Below, piece after piece: positions 8,232 through 17,700 of a DNA stretch of 64,000 nt. The stretch is from Chloroflexota bacterium. Its GTDB lineage: Bacteria > Chloroflexota > Limnocylindria > Limnocylindrales > CSP1-4. The notes beneath the pieces are model-generated. The model was not told where the DNA came from. It worked only from the letters and a program-made list of their open reading frames with translations, and made no database searches. The position numbers and the translations under genes are program-made. Every line of letters starts with the position of its first letter. The stretch's first letter is position 1. The DNA is taken from contig VBEC01000023.1 of assembly GCA_005883615.1 (NCBI GenBank), positions 1 to 64,000 of the forward strand, given 5' to 3'.

Positions 8232-8534
8232 ATGGCCGACGAGATGGCGCGCCTCGAGGCAGTCGTACGCGGACGCGTCCAGGGCGTCGGTTTTCGCTAC
8301 CTCGTCCTGGATTTCGCCTCGGAGATCGGGCTAACGGGCTGGGTCGCCAATGAGCGCGACGGATCGCTGCGCTGCGAAGCGGAAGGGAACCGGGCCAACC
8401 TCGAGCGCCTGCTCGAGCTTCTCGAGCGTGGTCCCTCCGGGTCTCGCGTCACGCACGTTGACCACAGCTGGTCCGAAGCGACTGGGCGATTCGCCGGGTT
8501 TTCCGTACGCTCCGGTCACCACCTGGGCGACTGA
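8232..8534 (+). CDS. acyP: Acylphosphatase
   Basis: 100-aa cytoplasmic enzyme that hydrolyses carboxyl-phosphate bonds such as acetyl phosphate or 1,3-bisphosphoglycerate. The signature GRVQGVGFR carries the catalytic Arg (R22), and GWVANERDG carries the catalytic Asn (N40). The C-terminal FSVRSG strand is as expected, and the length fits the usual 90-100 residues. The gene starts one base after the holB stop, so it is probably co-transcribed and translationally coupled. Confidence 0.95.
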   Translation: MADEMARLEAVVRGRVQGVGFRYLVLDFASEIGLTGWVANERDGSLRCEAEGNRANLERLLELLERGPSGSRVTHVDHSWSEATGRFAGFSVRSGHHLGD

Positions 8535-8576
8535 CCCCGGAACGCCAGGCCGGAACGCTCTGCTACGCTCGCCCGG

Positions 8577-9329
8577 ATGGGCGAATCGAGCCCCCTGGAA
8601 CGCCCCATCCACGGCTGGACCCGTCTGTGGAGCGCGCTCCTCTCGGCCCCCGACTACCCGCCCTCCTCGGACGATCTCCGCACGGTCTCAATCGCCGGGC
8701 TGCGAGTCCCTTTGCGAGCGAGCACCGCCATCGTGCTGTTCGTCCTGCTGGTCGTCCTCGACTACAACCGCTCGTTCTTTCCGGCGGGCATCCCACACGA
8801 TCAGTCGCCGACCGGCGTGCGTGCCCAAGCGATCGATCGAGCCATTCTCTTCGGGCTCTTCCCCCTGCTCACGATCCTGATCGCGTTTCGTGATCAGCCC
8901 GCCCGTTACGGCCTGCGGATCGGGGATTGGCGCGTGGGCATTCCGCTCGCCCTGCTTGGCTGCGTGCTGATGGTCCCGATTGTCATCGCTGCGGCCGGCA
9001 GCCCCGAGTTTCGGGCGTTCTACGGGCAGAGCGCGACCTCGCTGCCCGAGCTCGCCATCACGAACGTCCTGGACGTCGGTTCGGCCGAGTTCCTGTTCCG
9101 CGGATTTCTCATGTTCGCGCTGCTCCGGGCCGTCGGCCCGATTGGCGTTCTGCTGGTCATCGTGCCGTTCGTCTTCACGCACCTTTCGAAGCCGGAGGCC
9201 GAAACGCTGTCCACGCTCCTTGGTGGCTTCGCCTTCGGCTGGCTGAACTGGCGGACGGGCTCGATCCTGTACAGCGCTTCGGCGCACGCCTTTATCCTGA
9301 CCCTGCTCGTCGCCAACGCGACCGGCTAA
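8577..9329 (+). CDS. CPBP-family intramembrane protein (CAAX protease/ABI-like)
   Basis: 250-aa polytopic membrane protein with about seven hydrophobic segments. The C-terminal half matches the CPBP (Abi) fold: SAEFLFRGF at 169-177 for motif 1, FVFTHL with H202 for motif 2, and SASAHAF with H237 for motif 3. Motif 1 is normally EExxxR. Here the first Glu is Ala (A170), while E171, R175 and both His remain, so activity as a metal-dependent intramembrane protease is doubtful. A TACGCT hexamer seven bases before the ATG suggests a leaderless transcript. In some bacteria the family acts in prenyl-protein or bacteriocin self-immunity processing; nothing nearby identifies a substrate. Confidence 0.8.
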   Translation: MGESSPLERPIHGWTRLWSALLSAPDYPPSSDDLRTVSIAGLRVPLRASTAIVLFVLLVVLDYNRSFFPAGIPHDQSPTGVRAQAIDRAILFGLFPLLTILIAFRDQPARYGLRIGDWRVGIPLALLGCVLMVPIVIAAAGSPEFRAFYGQSATSLPELAITNVLDVGSAEFLFRGFLMFALLRAVGPIGVLLVIVPFVFTHLSKPEAETLSTLLGGFAFGWLNWRTGSILYSASAHAFILTLLVANATG

Positions 9330-9422
9330 CTTCCCAGGCCGGCGCACGGTCGGCACCCGCACCTCGTGGCCGCTATCCTTCGCGGGAATCCCACAGATGA
9401 TCAGTGGTTCAAGGTGGTGCCC

Positions 9423-10592
9423 ATGAAAGTCGGCGTCGCCAGGGAGACTGCGCCCGGCGAGCGGCGCGTGGCCCTGGTACCCGAGGCGCTCGGCAAGCTC
9501 CAGGCAGCCGGGCTCGAGATCCTGGTCGAAGCCGGCGCCGGCGCGGGCGCATCCATCCCGGACCAGGCCTACGCGGACGGCGGAGCCTCGATCGTCTCGG
9601 CGGACGAGCTGTATCGCCAGGCCGAGGTCGTCCTCAGGGTGCAAAAACCCTCGACGAAGGAGGTCGAGCGTCTCCACGAAGGACAAGTCGTGGTGGGCTT
9701 GCTGGCGCCGTTGATCGATCCGCAATTGGCCGCGACTCTCGCCGGCAAGGGCGTGACGGCGATCAGCCTCGACATGCTCCCGCGAACGCTGTCGCGCGCC
9801 CAGGCCATGGATGCGCTTTCCTCACAGGCAAACGTCGGCGGCTACAAGGCGGTGCTCATCGCTGCCAACGCGTTCGGACGGTATTTCCCGCTCCTGACAA
9901 CGGCCGCCGGGACTGCCAAGCCTGCCAACGTGCTGATCCTCGGCATCGGAGTGGCGGGCCTCCAGGCAATCGGCACGGCGCGCCGGCTGGGAGCGGTGGT
10001 CAAGTCCTACGACGTGCGAGCGGAGACGAAGGAGCAGGCCGAGTCCCTGGGAGCCACGTTCATCGTGCTCAAGTCGGTCGCCGACGCATCCGGCGAAGGC
10101 GGCTACGCCCGACAGCTCACGCCCGACGAGCAGAAGGCCCAGCAGGACGAGCTCAACGGCCACATCGCCGCGCAGGATGTGGTCATCACCACCGCGCAGG
10201 TTCCCGGCCGCCGGCCGCCCCTCCTGGTCACGGCTGCCGCCGTGGGGGCCATGAAGGCCGGCTCGGTGATCGTGGACATGGCCGCGAGTGCGCTCGGTGG
10301 CAACGTTGAGCTGTCCAGGCCCGGCGAGACTCTCGTGACCGACAACGGCGTAACGATCATCGCGCCCGACAACCTGCCGGCCACGATGCCGACAGGGGCA
10401 TCCGCCTTCTACGCCCGCAACATCGGCACGCTGCTGCTCCACTTCGTGAAGGACGGTGCGCTCGCCTTCGACCTCGACGACGAGATCCAGGCTGGCACCG
10501 TCATCACGCGCGGCGGGAAGGTGATCCACCCGGCAACCCAGAAGCTGCTCGAGCCCGCTCCTGCCGGCGCCCCCGGAGGTGCGTCTGCGTGA
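9423..10592 (+). CDS. pntAA: NAD(P) transhydrogenase subunit alpha part 1 (PntAA)
   Basis: 389-aa NAD(H)-binding dI component of the proton-translocating transhydrogenase, which drives hydride transfer from NADH to NADP+ with the proton gradient. It starts MKVGVARETAPGERRVAL, typical of the alanine dehydrogenase/PNT N-terminal domain. RAQAMDALSSQANVGGY is the RQD loop that contacts the nicotinamide, and LILGIGVAGLQAIG is the Rossmann GxGxxG loop. ATG 9423 has AAGGTGG upstream; earlier in-frame starts add residues the family lacks. The stop overlaps the next gene in GTGA. The split alpha (two genes) is common in Chloroflexota, Actinobacteria and Rhodospirillum. Confidence 0.95.
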   Translation: MKVGVARETAPGERRVALVPEALGKLQAAGLEILVEAGAGAGASIPDQAYADGGASIVSADELYRQAEVVLRVQKPSTKEVERLHEGQVVVGLLAPLIDPQLAATLAGKGVTAISLDMLPRTLSRAQAMDALSSQANVGGYKAVLIAANAFGRYFPLLTTAAGTAKPANVLILGIGVAGLQAIGTARRLGAVVKSYDVRAETKEQAESLGATFIVLKSVADASGEGGYARQLTPDEQKAQQDELNGHIAAQDVVITTAQVPGRRPPLLVTAAAVGAMKAGSVIVDMAASALGGNVELSRPGETLVTDNGVTIIAPDNLPATMPTGASAFYARNIGTLLLHFVKDGALAFDLDDEIQAGTVITRGGKVIHPATQKLLEPAPAGAPGGASA

Positions 10593-10903
10593 GCCCCGAA
10601 CTGCTGTCCGCGATCACGATCTTCGTGCTGGCAATCCTGGTGGGCTTCGAGGTGATCAGCAAGGTGCCGGCGACGCTGCACACGCCGCTGATGTCGGGGG
10701 CCAACTCGATCCACGGCATCGTGCTCGTGGGCTCGATGCTGATCGCCGCATCCGCCACCGAGCCGCTCAGCCAGATCCTGTCCCTGGTGGCGGTCGCCTT
10801 CGCCACGATGAACGTGGTCGGTGGCTACGTGGTGACCGACCGGATGCTCCAGATGTTCAAGAAGAAGCCCGCGGCTGTGGCAAAGCCAGAGGCCGAGGGC
10901 TGA
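10589..10903 (+). CDS. pntAB: NAD(P) transhydrogenase subunit alpha part 2 (PntAB)
   Basis: 104-aa membrane segment of the transhydrogenase (N-terminal part of dII) with three to four hydrophobic helices. TPLMSGANSIHGIVLVG is highly conserved in this subunit; the His lies in the proton path. MNVVGGYVVTDRMLQMFKKK is the usual C-terminal end, followed by a short charged tail. The GTG start overlaps the pntAA stop by four bases, and pntB begins two bases after its stop. Confidence 0.95.
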   Translation: MSPELLSAITIFVLAILVGFEVISKVPATLHTPLMSGANSIHGIVLVGSMLIAASATEPLSQILSLVAVAFATMNVVGGYVVTDRMLQMFKKKPAAVAKPEAEG

Positions 10904-10905
10904 CC

Positions 10906-12339
10906 GTGAACGCCCAAACCCTGGACACGATCGTCCGCCTGATCTACCTGCTCGCTGCGGCAGGCTTCGTCTTCGGTCTGCATCAGATGAACTCGCCGGC
11001 GACCGCCCGCAACGGCAACCTGCTGTCGGCCGGTGGCATGGCCCTCGCGGTGATCGCTACGGTCCTGCTGCTGGCCAGTGGCTCGGGCGGTGTGTCGAGC
11101 ACCGCCTGGCTGATCATCGGGTTGGGCATCCTGATCGGCGGCGGGCTGGGGCTCTACACCGCGCGGACCGTGAAGATGACCGCGATGCCGCAGCTCGTGT
11201 CCCTGTTCAACGCGGTCGGCGGCGGAGCGGCGGCACTCATCGCAATCGACGACTACATCCGCCTGTCCTCCGGCGGCGACGTGAGCGAGCTGCGCTCGCT
11301 GCAGTTCACCATTCCGACCGTTCTCGACGTGATCATCGGCTGCGTCACGTTCACCGGCTCCCTGGTGGCCTCCGGCAAGCTGCAGGGCCTGATCCCCGGG
11401 AAGCCGATCGTGGTGCCGGGCGGCCGGATCATCACATTCGGGGTAGCGGCCGTCGCGGCCATCGGGGCGCTTTACCTCTTCGCAGGCAACGTCAGCGTCC
11501 CGGTCCTTTTCCTCATCATCGCCGCCGGGCTGATCTTCGGAATCACCATGGTCCTGCCGATCGGGGGGGCCGACATGCCAGTAGTGATCAGCCTGCTGAA
11601 CTCGTTCACGGGCACGGCCGTCGCGATGGCCGGGTTCGTCATCGGCAGCAACGTCCTGATCATCGCCGGCGCCCTGGTCGGCGCCTCGGGCGCGATTCTC
11701 ACCAAGCTCATGGCCAATGCCATGAACCGCTCGGTGCTGAACATCATCGCGGGTGGATTTGGCGGGGGCGAGGGCACGGTCGGCGAGACCGCCAGAGGGT
11801 CAGGCGGATCCGTCCGCGAGGTCTCTGCCGACGACGTGGCGATCCAGCTGGCGTATGCCAGCAAGGTCATCGTCGTGCCGGGCTACGGCCTGGCGGTCGC
11901 CCAGGCCCAGCACCAGGTTCGCGAGCTCGCCGAGCTGCTGGAATCCCGCGGGGTTGTGGTCGAGTACGCGATCCATCCCGTCGCCGGCCGAATGCCAGGT
12001 CACATGAACGTCCTGCTCGCGGAGGCGAGCGTGCCCTACCCGCAGCTGAAGGAGATGGACGAGATCAACCCGGAGTTTCCTCGCGCCGACGTGGCGTTGG
12101 TGGTCGGTGCGAACGACGTCACCAATCCGGCCGCCCGATCGAACCCGGGCAGTCCCATCTACGGAATGCCAATCCTCGACGTGGACCAGGCCAAGTCAGT
12201 CGTTGTCATCAAGCGCTCGATGGGCCGCGGCTATGCCGGCATCGACAACGAGCTGTACACGAACCCGAAGACGGGGATGCTATTCGCCGACGCCAAGGAG
12301 GGCCTCGCCTCGCTCGTCGCGGCGGTCAAGGCGGTCTGA
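10906..12339 (+). CDS. pntB: NAD(P) transhydrogenase subunit beta (PntB)
   Basis: 477-aa beta subunit: eight or nine membrane helices (about residues 5-265, completing the proton channel), then the NADP(H)-binding dIII domain. Diagnostic dIII stretches are VPGYGLAVAQAQHQVREL, HPVAGRMPGHMNVLLAEA, VGANDVTNPAARSNPGSPI and VVIKRSMGRGYAGIDNEL, all in the expected order, with catalytically important residues present. The GTG start follows pntAB by two bases. With pntAA and pntAB this makes a complete enzyme, the likely NADPH source for the cell's anabolic and redox needs. Confidence 0.96.
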   Translation: MNAQTLDTIVRLIYLLAAAGFVFGLHQMNSPATARNGNLLSAGGMALAVIATVLLLASGSGGVSSTAWLIIGLGILIGGGLGLYTARTVKMTAMPQLVSLFNAVGGGAAALIAIDDYIRLSSGGDVSELRSLQFTIPTVLDVIIGCVTFTGSLVASGKLQGLIPGKPIVVPGGRIITFGVAAVAAIGALYLFAGNVSVPVLFLIIAAGLIFGITMVLPIGGADMPVVISLLNSFTGTAVAMAGFVIGSNVLIIAGALVGASGAILTKLMANAMNRSVLNIIAGGFGGGEGTVGETARGSGGSVREVSADDVAIQLAYASKVIVVPGYGLAVAQAQHQVRELAELLESRGVVVEYAIHPVAGRMPGHMNVLLAEASVPYPQLKEMDEINPEFPRADVALVVGANDVTNPAARSNPGSPIYGMPILDVDQAKSVVVIKRSMGRGYAGIDNELYTNPKTGMLFADAKEGLASLVAAVKAV

Positions 12340-12526
12340 GCGGCTGGTCGCGGTCCCGCAGCCAGCGCGCGGCCCTTTGCATTAGGGTCTGCCTAGTCGA
12401 CAGGGAATAGGACGGCCCTGCCTCCGCGCTCAGACCCGGGCCATTTGGCGCACCCTGGCGCCTGTCCACGCCACGTGGTCAGGGAATCCCATTCCGTGGC
12501 GAATAGGCCGGTGGTCGACGGCGAGC

Positions 12527-12610
12527 TCAGTCGGGCGGACTCAGTCGGGCGGACTCAGTCGGGCGGACTCAGTCGGGCGGACTCAGTCGGGCGGACTCAG
12601 TCGGGCGGAC
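12527..12610. repeat. Six tandem copies of a 14-bp unit overlapping a stop codon
   Basis: Six perfect head-to-tail copies of TCAGTCGGGCGGAC, starting at 12527, 12541, 12555, 12569, 12583 and 12597. Read on the minus strand, the last copy holds the final codons and TGA of the MgtC-like gene (Ser-Pro-Pro-Asp-stop), so the array looks like expansion of the gene's 3' end. Since 14 is not a multiple of three, the repeats place TGA in all frames. The region from 12340 to 12526, between convergent pntB and this array, has no clear terminator or gene. Confidence 0.95.
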
Positions 12611-13289
12611 TCGTCTCCATGACCTCGACTCCCTCGAGCTTGCTGATCGCTTCCACCGCGCCGGCGAGGCCCGAACCCGACCTGACCTTGAGCTCCATTT
12701 CGACCTCATAGGCAGCACCTGCCCGGCTGGTAGCCAGCCCGGACGTCTCGATTCGCTGGCTGGACAACTGGCGCGTGATCGATCCCAGCGATTCGAGACT
12801 GGCGACCTGAAGTCGCATGCGGACGGAGTCGGATCGCCCGACTGCCCTGATCCGGTCGGCGACCCTGTTGAGTGGCCACAGGGAGAACAGCACGATCGCC
12901 GTACCCACGGCACCGACGGCGTACTCGCCGGCTCCCACGGCGACACCCACCGCGGCCGTGGCCCATAGTGAGGCGGCCGTAGTGAGGCCCCGAATGGACG
13001 TCCCGGACTTGAGGATCGCGCCGGCGCCCAGGAAGCCGATGCCCGACACGATCTGGGCGGCGATCCTGGTTGGATCGGGTGGGCTGCCCTCGCCCGATGG
13101 GAGGACGCCCACGAAGCCGTAGATGGAGAGCACGGTGAAGATCGCCGAGCCTTCGCTCACGAGCAGGTGCGTCCGCATGCCCGCCGGGTGGGCGTGGATT
13201 TCCCGCTCGAACCCGATCGCCGCGCCGAGCACGGCTGCGACGAGCAGCCGGATGGCGAGCTCGAACTGGAGGGAGACGTCGGGCGGCAT
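12597..13289 (-). CDS. MgtC/SapB-family membrane protein
   Basis: 230-aa membrane protein with four or five helices in the first 140 residues and a soluble ACT-like C-terminal domain. Family landmarks are AAVLGAAIGFEREIHAHPAG near 18-37, GMRTHLLVSEGSAIF, IVSGIGFLGAGAILKSG and IRGLTTAASLWATAAVGVAV. Some MgtC proteins are linked to growth at low magnesium or to inhibition of the F1Fo ATPase, but many homologues have no tested role. ATG 13289 has GAGGG six bases upstream. The stop codon lies inside the sixth 14-bp repeat, so slippage there could change the 3' UTR without touching the protein. Confidence 0.92.
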   Translation of the reverse strand: MPPDVSLQFELAIRLLVAAVLGAAIGFEREIHAHPAGMRTHLLVSEGSAIFTVLSIYGFVGVLPSGEGSPPDPTRIAAQIVSGIGFLGAGAILKSGTSIRGLTTAASLWATAAVGVAVGAGEYAVGAVGTAIVLFSLWPLNRVADRIRAVGRSDSVRMRLQVASLESLGSITRQLSSQRIETSGLATSRAGAAYEVEMELKVRSGSGLAGAVEAISKLEGVEVMETSPPD

Positions 13290-13331
13290 CGAAACCCTCG
13301 CGGTCTGCCTTGGGCCGGATGGCTGGAGAGT

Positions 13332-14099
13332 CTAGCCCGCCGGGCTCGCGGCAGGCGGATCGACCAGCTCGATGCGGATGCGCTTGTTGATGCGGCCCTT
13401 GGACTCATAGCCGGTCACCCGGATGGCACCCACTTCGAGCGTGTTGGCGACGTGAGTTCCCCCGTCGGCCTGGAGGTCGAGCCCGACGATCTCGATGGTG
13501 CGAACCTCCGGGATGCCCTCAGGCAGCAGGTTGATTTTGGTCCGAATGAGGTCGGGGATTGCGAACGCCTCGTCGCGCGGCAGCACGTTCACGCGTACGT
13601 CGCGCCCGAGCGCCAGCTCGACGTTCACGCGCCGTTCGATCTCATCCACGAGATCCCCACTCATCCGCTCGAACTCGAAGTCCATCCGACCGGAGCCCGG
13701 CTCCATGTTGCCGCCGGTGACCATGGCGCCGTAATCGCGCCACACGACACCGCACAGGGCATGCAGCGCCGTGTGCGTCCGCATGAGCCGATAACGACGT
13801 AGCCAGTCGATGGCCACCTCCACCTGCTCGCCGATGTCGGGCGGCTCGTCGCCAGCCTCGAGCTCGTGGACGACGTCGGCTCCGGCGCGGCGCGCGCCCA
13901 CAATGGTTCGTGGCTGTCGGCCGCTTGCTCGAAGCAGCCCTCGGTCGGAAGGCTGGCCGCCACCACCGGGATAGAAGACCGTCCGGTCGAGGACGAGGTC
14001 GGTGGGCTCCTGGTCGACGTCTGACGCCGGCCGCAGGCTGATAACGATCGCTTCCGTGGATCGCGCGTACGCGTCCCGCGAGTAGAGCGGATCCGTCAC
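13332..14099 (-). CDS. Alanyl-tRNA editing protein (AlaX-like)
   Basis: 255-aa freestanding homologue of the alanyl-tRNA synthetase editing domain, expected to deacylate Ser-tRNA(Ala) or Gly-tRNA(Ala). The N-terminal barrel reads VLDRTVFYPGGGGQPSDRG. The zinc-site HxxxH is THTALH (H109, H113). The second metal motif is DGGTHV near residues 212-217, where many proteins have CGGTHV, so Asp replaces the usual Cys ligand; this variant is known in AlaX-type proteins. RVTGYESKGRINKRIRI ends the domain. The gene is four bases downstream of the cupredoxin gene on the same strand and may be co-transcribed with it. Confidence 0.9.
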   Translation of the reverse strand: MTDPLYSRDAYARSTEAIVISLRPASDVDQEPTDLVLDRTVFYPGGGGQPSDRGLLRASGRQPRTIVGARRAGADVVHELEAGDEPPDIGEQVEVAIDWLRRYRLMRTHTALHALCGVVWRDYGAMVTGGNMEPGSGRMDFEFERMSGDLVDEIERRVNVELALGRDVRVNVLPRDEAFAIPDLIRTKINLLPEGIPEVRTIEIVGLDLQADGGTHVANTLEVGAIRVTGYESKGRINKRIRIELVDPPAASPAG

Positions 14100-14103
14100 G
14101 TGG

Positions 14104-14601
14104 TCACTTGACCGTGAGGGTCCCCTTCATGTCCGGATGGACCACGCAGTAGAAGCTGTATACGGCGGCCGGTAGCGGGGTCACGTTGTAGGTCGTCTTG
14201 TTGACGCCCGTCACGATGTCCCCCTTCCAGAGCACCGAGCCCGCAGGGTCGGCGATCTGGATGTTGTGCTGCGTCGACTGGTCCTCGTTGTCGAAGTTGA
14301 TCTGGAACGACTTGTTGGCCGGGGCTTCGAGGCTGTCCACGTCGAATTTGAGGCCCGAGGCGGTGACGTTGAGCGCAGCTGCCGGGCTGCCCGCGACCGA
14401 GCCTGAAGGCAAGGGGCTGGCCGCGCTTGCCGCTGGACTGGCTCCGGCGCTCGGCGATGCGGACGCCGCAGCCGACGGAGCTGGGGTCGGTGACGGCGGC
14501 GGAGCGTATGTCCAGTTTGGCTGAGCAGAACTGCCGCACGCTCCGAGCACGATGGCAGTCACGGAGAGCAGAGCGCCAAGACGGGCACGCCGGGCAGTCA
14601 T
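14104..14601 (-). CDS. Cupredoxin-domain (plastocyanin-like) lipoprotein
   Basis: 165-aa predicted extracellular copper protein. A signal peptide ends in the lipobox VLGAC (Cys22). Residues 33-75 are an Ala/Ser/Pro-rich linker, and residues 77-165 form a cupredoxin domain. Type 1 copper ligands are all visible: H112 in STQHNIQI, then C152, H155 and M158 in FYCVVHPDMKG. Proteins of this shape carry electrons outside the membrane or bind copper. No oxidase or nitrite reductase lies nearby to name a partner. Confidence 0.9.
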   Translation of the reverse strand: MTARRARLGALLSVTAIVLGACGSSAQPNWTYAPPPSPTPAPSAAASASPSAGASPAASAASPLPSGSVAGSPAAALNVTASGLKFDVDSLEAPANKSFQINFDNEDQSTQHNIQIADPAGSVLWKGDIVTGVNKTTYNVTPLPAAVYSFYCVVHPDMKGTLTVK

Positions 14602-14717
14602 CGACGATCGAACCTCATCGGTAGCGGTGGGTGGGGAGGGGCCGTTCAGAGCCCGGGGTCAACTCTAGCCGTCACCACCGTAATGTGCCCGCCGGGAGCT
14701 TCACATCCACGAAATGC

Positions 14718-17700
14718 TCACGCATGCTCGGTCAACCCGAGCCGGATGGCGACGGCGGCCGCCTCGACGCGCCCCGAAACGTCGAGCTTTGCGAGGATGT
14801 TGCCTACGTGCACGCCGACCGTCTTCTGGCTGATGAACAGCCGCTCCCCGATCTCCCGGTTGGTGCGTCCCTGGGCGATCAGGTAGAGGACCTCCTTTTC
14901 GCGCGGGCTCAGGCCGAATGTGTCCTGCTTGCGGGCCGAGACCTCGCCAACGAACTCGCGCACCACCGACGATCCAGGGCCGCCCGAGCCGCCGACGGCC
15001 GGCGACGCGAGTGCCGCCCGGGTCGCTACGGCGAGGTCGGCCGCAAGCGACGGCGTCCCATTGCCATCGCTGCCGTGCCCGTTGCGATCCGTTGCAGATG
15101 AAGCCGGGACCTCCGCGCCGTCATGCCCGCCGAGTGCGGCGCGGCCGCCCACCGTCTCGCTCGGGGCCGACGTCTCCTCCACGGTGGGCTCGGGAAGGGT
15201 GATCAATGCCCGCCGGCCGAGCTCGCGGAGCTCCTTCATCAACGGCCGTGCCCCGAGCTCGCGGGCGATCTCGAACGATTCCAGGAGAGGGCCGCGAGCC
15301 GCGGTCCGCGCGACGCGAGCGTCGTCAGCCGCCGCCAGCGCGGCCTCCGCCTGACGCCAGCGGGCGGACGCCACCTGATAGCGCGCTCCGAGTGCCGCCC
15401 ACGTCTCGGCGGCCGAGGCCCAGACCGCAGGTTCGTAGCGATCGTCGCCGAGCATCCGGTGCGCCCGGGCCGTCGCGAGATAGGCGTCGGCCTCCCTCCG
15501 GGAGCCCGTCGTCCGCGGGACCCCGGCGCGATGGACCATCGCCTCTGCCTCCGCAAGAACGCGGGACGTGCGCTCACGCGCTGCGGCGATCGGGGCGAGA
15601 TCTCGTCCGCCACGGGCGTCCGCGACGACTGCGGCGTCGACCCGCGCCACCGTGGCGGCGAGCTTCGCCGCCAGCGCCCAGTCCTCGGTGACGCGCGTCA
15701 TCTCCCATGCGCGGGCCACGGCCCGACGGGCGTCGACCAGGTCGCCATGCCAAAGGGCGTAGGCGGCTGCTGCCTGGAAGATCGGCACGGCGAATTGAGC
15801 GTCGCCCAGGGTCTCCACCTGGAGCAGCAGCTGGCCAAGGAGCCGGCCGGCGAGCTCACCGCCGTCCGACTCGATCTCGACGGTGGCCAGGTTGCCCACC
15901 GAATTGATCAGTGCGAAGCCGGCCGGGCTCCACTCGAGCGCCGTGGCCGAGAGCTCACGCGATTCGCGCCAGCGGCCCAGGAGGAACAGCGAATCGGCGG
16001 CATTCCCGCGCAGGAAGTTGCCATACACGGATTCGAGGCCGCTGTCGCGCGCCTCGACGATCCCCCCGAAGGCGACATCGACCGCCTCTTCTCGACGGCC
16101 GAGCAGGTCCAGCACGGTTGTGAGGTTTGCCGTGGCGCGGAAGATGGCCTCGAGATCGCCGATTGCCTGCGCGCGCCGTCGAGCATCCGTTAGCACCGCG
16201 ACGCCGGATTCGGGATCGTCCCCCCAGCCCTTGCACACGCCGACCGTGATGAGGGCGTGAACCTCCTGGACCGCGCCGGCCTCGCCCATCGACCGCGCGA
16301 TCGACATGGCATCGGCTGCCAGTCGCTCGCCCTCCGAGAAGACGCCCTGGATCATCTTGACCTGGCCAAGCGAGCCCAGGACGGCAGCCCGCTCGACCGA
16401 GGCCTCGCGCGGCGTGAGCTCCACCGCCCGGCGGTGGGCAAGGAGAGCCCCATCGGTGTCGCCCGCGGCCCGCCGGTAACGGCCGAGTCGGTCGTACAGC
16501 CGGCCGAGGCTCGCCCGATCCCGTCGTTCGTCGGACCTGCTGATGGCGGCATCCGCAAAGGCCACTGCACGCTCGGGGTGTCCGGCGGCAAATGCCAGCT
16601 CCGCGGCGCGTGCCTGTAGCTCGTGCAGGACAGGCGGCGTGACGGAAACCAGGCCGCCTGCAGCTGGTTGACCCGGCAGCTCTGTTAATTCGAGCGCCAG
16701 CTCGAGGTGCTCAAGGGCGTCCTGGGGCGCATCGGCCTCTTCGGCGAGGACCGCTGCGTCCAGAGCCGCCGCACGGGCATTGATCGTGTCGTGCCCGGCA
16801 AGCCAGTAGCGCTCGGCGGCGAACGGCGATGCTGCGAGTCCGTGGGCCAGCGCCGAGAGGTGGCGGCGCCGCTGGAACGGAAGGAGGTCGGCCGCGACCG
16901 CACGAGCGATACCCACGTGGCGGAATGCGATGAGGCTGTCCGGCCGGAGTTCGCCGGCCTTCGGGAGGGCTCGCACCATGCCAGCCTCGACGGCCTCTGA
17001 CAGGCCGGCCAACAGGTCCGCGTCCAGCACACCCTCGCCCCTGCGAGGGCCGGTCGACGAACGCGGAGGCAGACCGACCCTGCCTTCCTCGAGGGCCCGG
17101 GCGGCTGTTGCGAGCTCGGTTGCTGTAAGGGCTGCTTCGGCCGGAGCAAGAAGCCGCAGCACGCGGCGGCACTCGGGAGAGCGAGTCGCCAGTCGCGCCG
17201 CCAGGATCTCGGCGAGCGAGCCGGTTGCGGCCGCCGGAAAACCCTCCCGACGTAGCGCGAGGAGCTCCTCGGCGATCAGCGGATTACCCCGACAGCGCTC
17301 CGTCAGGAGCAGCAGGACCGAGGCGGACGGCCGCTCGCCTTCGATCCCCTCGAACAGGGTGGCAAGCTCGTCGCGATCGAGTCCACCGAGGTCGATCTGC
17401 TCTGGTGGCCGCGGAGAATCGGCCATGAGAGCGAGGTCGGCGTGGAGGGCATGGGCGCGCGTGATCTCGTCCGGCTGGTAGGTGGCAATCAGGCACAGCC
17501 GCTGGGGACGCGAGACCCTGGCGAGGAACGCCGCGAGCGCTCTCGTGGCGCCATCGGCGGTATGAAGATCCTCGAGCATGAGCACGATCGGACGTTGCTC
17601 TCCGAGGCGCGTGAGCAATCCGTGGATGCCCTCCAGAACGCGACCCTGGCGCCGTTCGGGCGCGATGATCACCGGTCGATCCGGAAGGAGCCCGATAGCC

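Noticed and set aside
6155-8233. 692-codon minus-strand open frame opposite the NYN and holB genes
   Set aside because: Arg/Pro-rich and patternless; the plus strand encodes recognisable NYN and clamp-loader motifs.
12527-12610. Short-period repeats as a possible CRISPR array
   Set aside because: The 14-bp units are head-to-tail without spacers and lie on a stop codon; no cas genes nearby.
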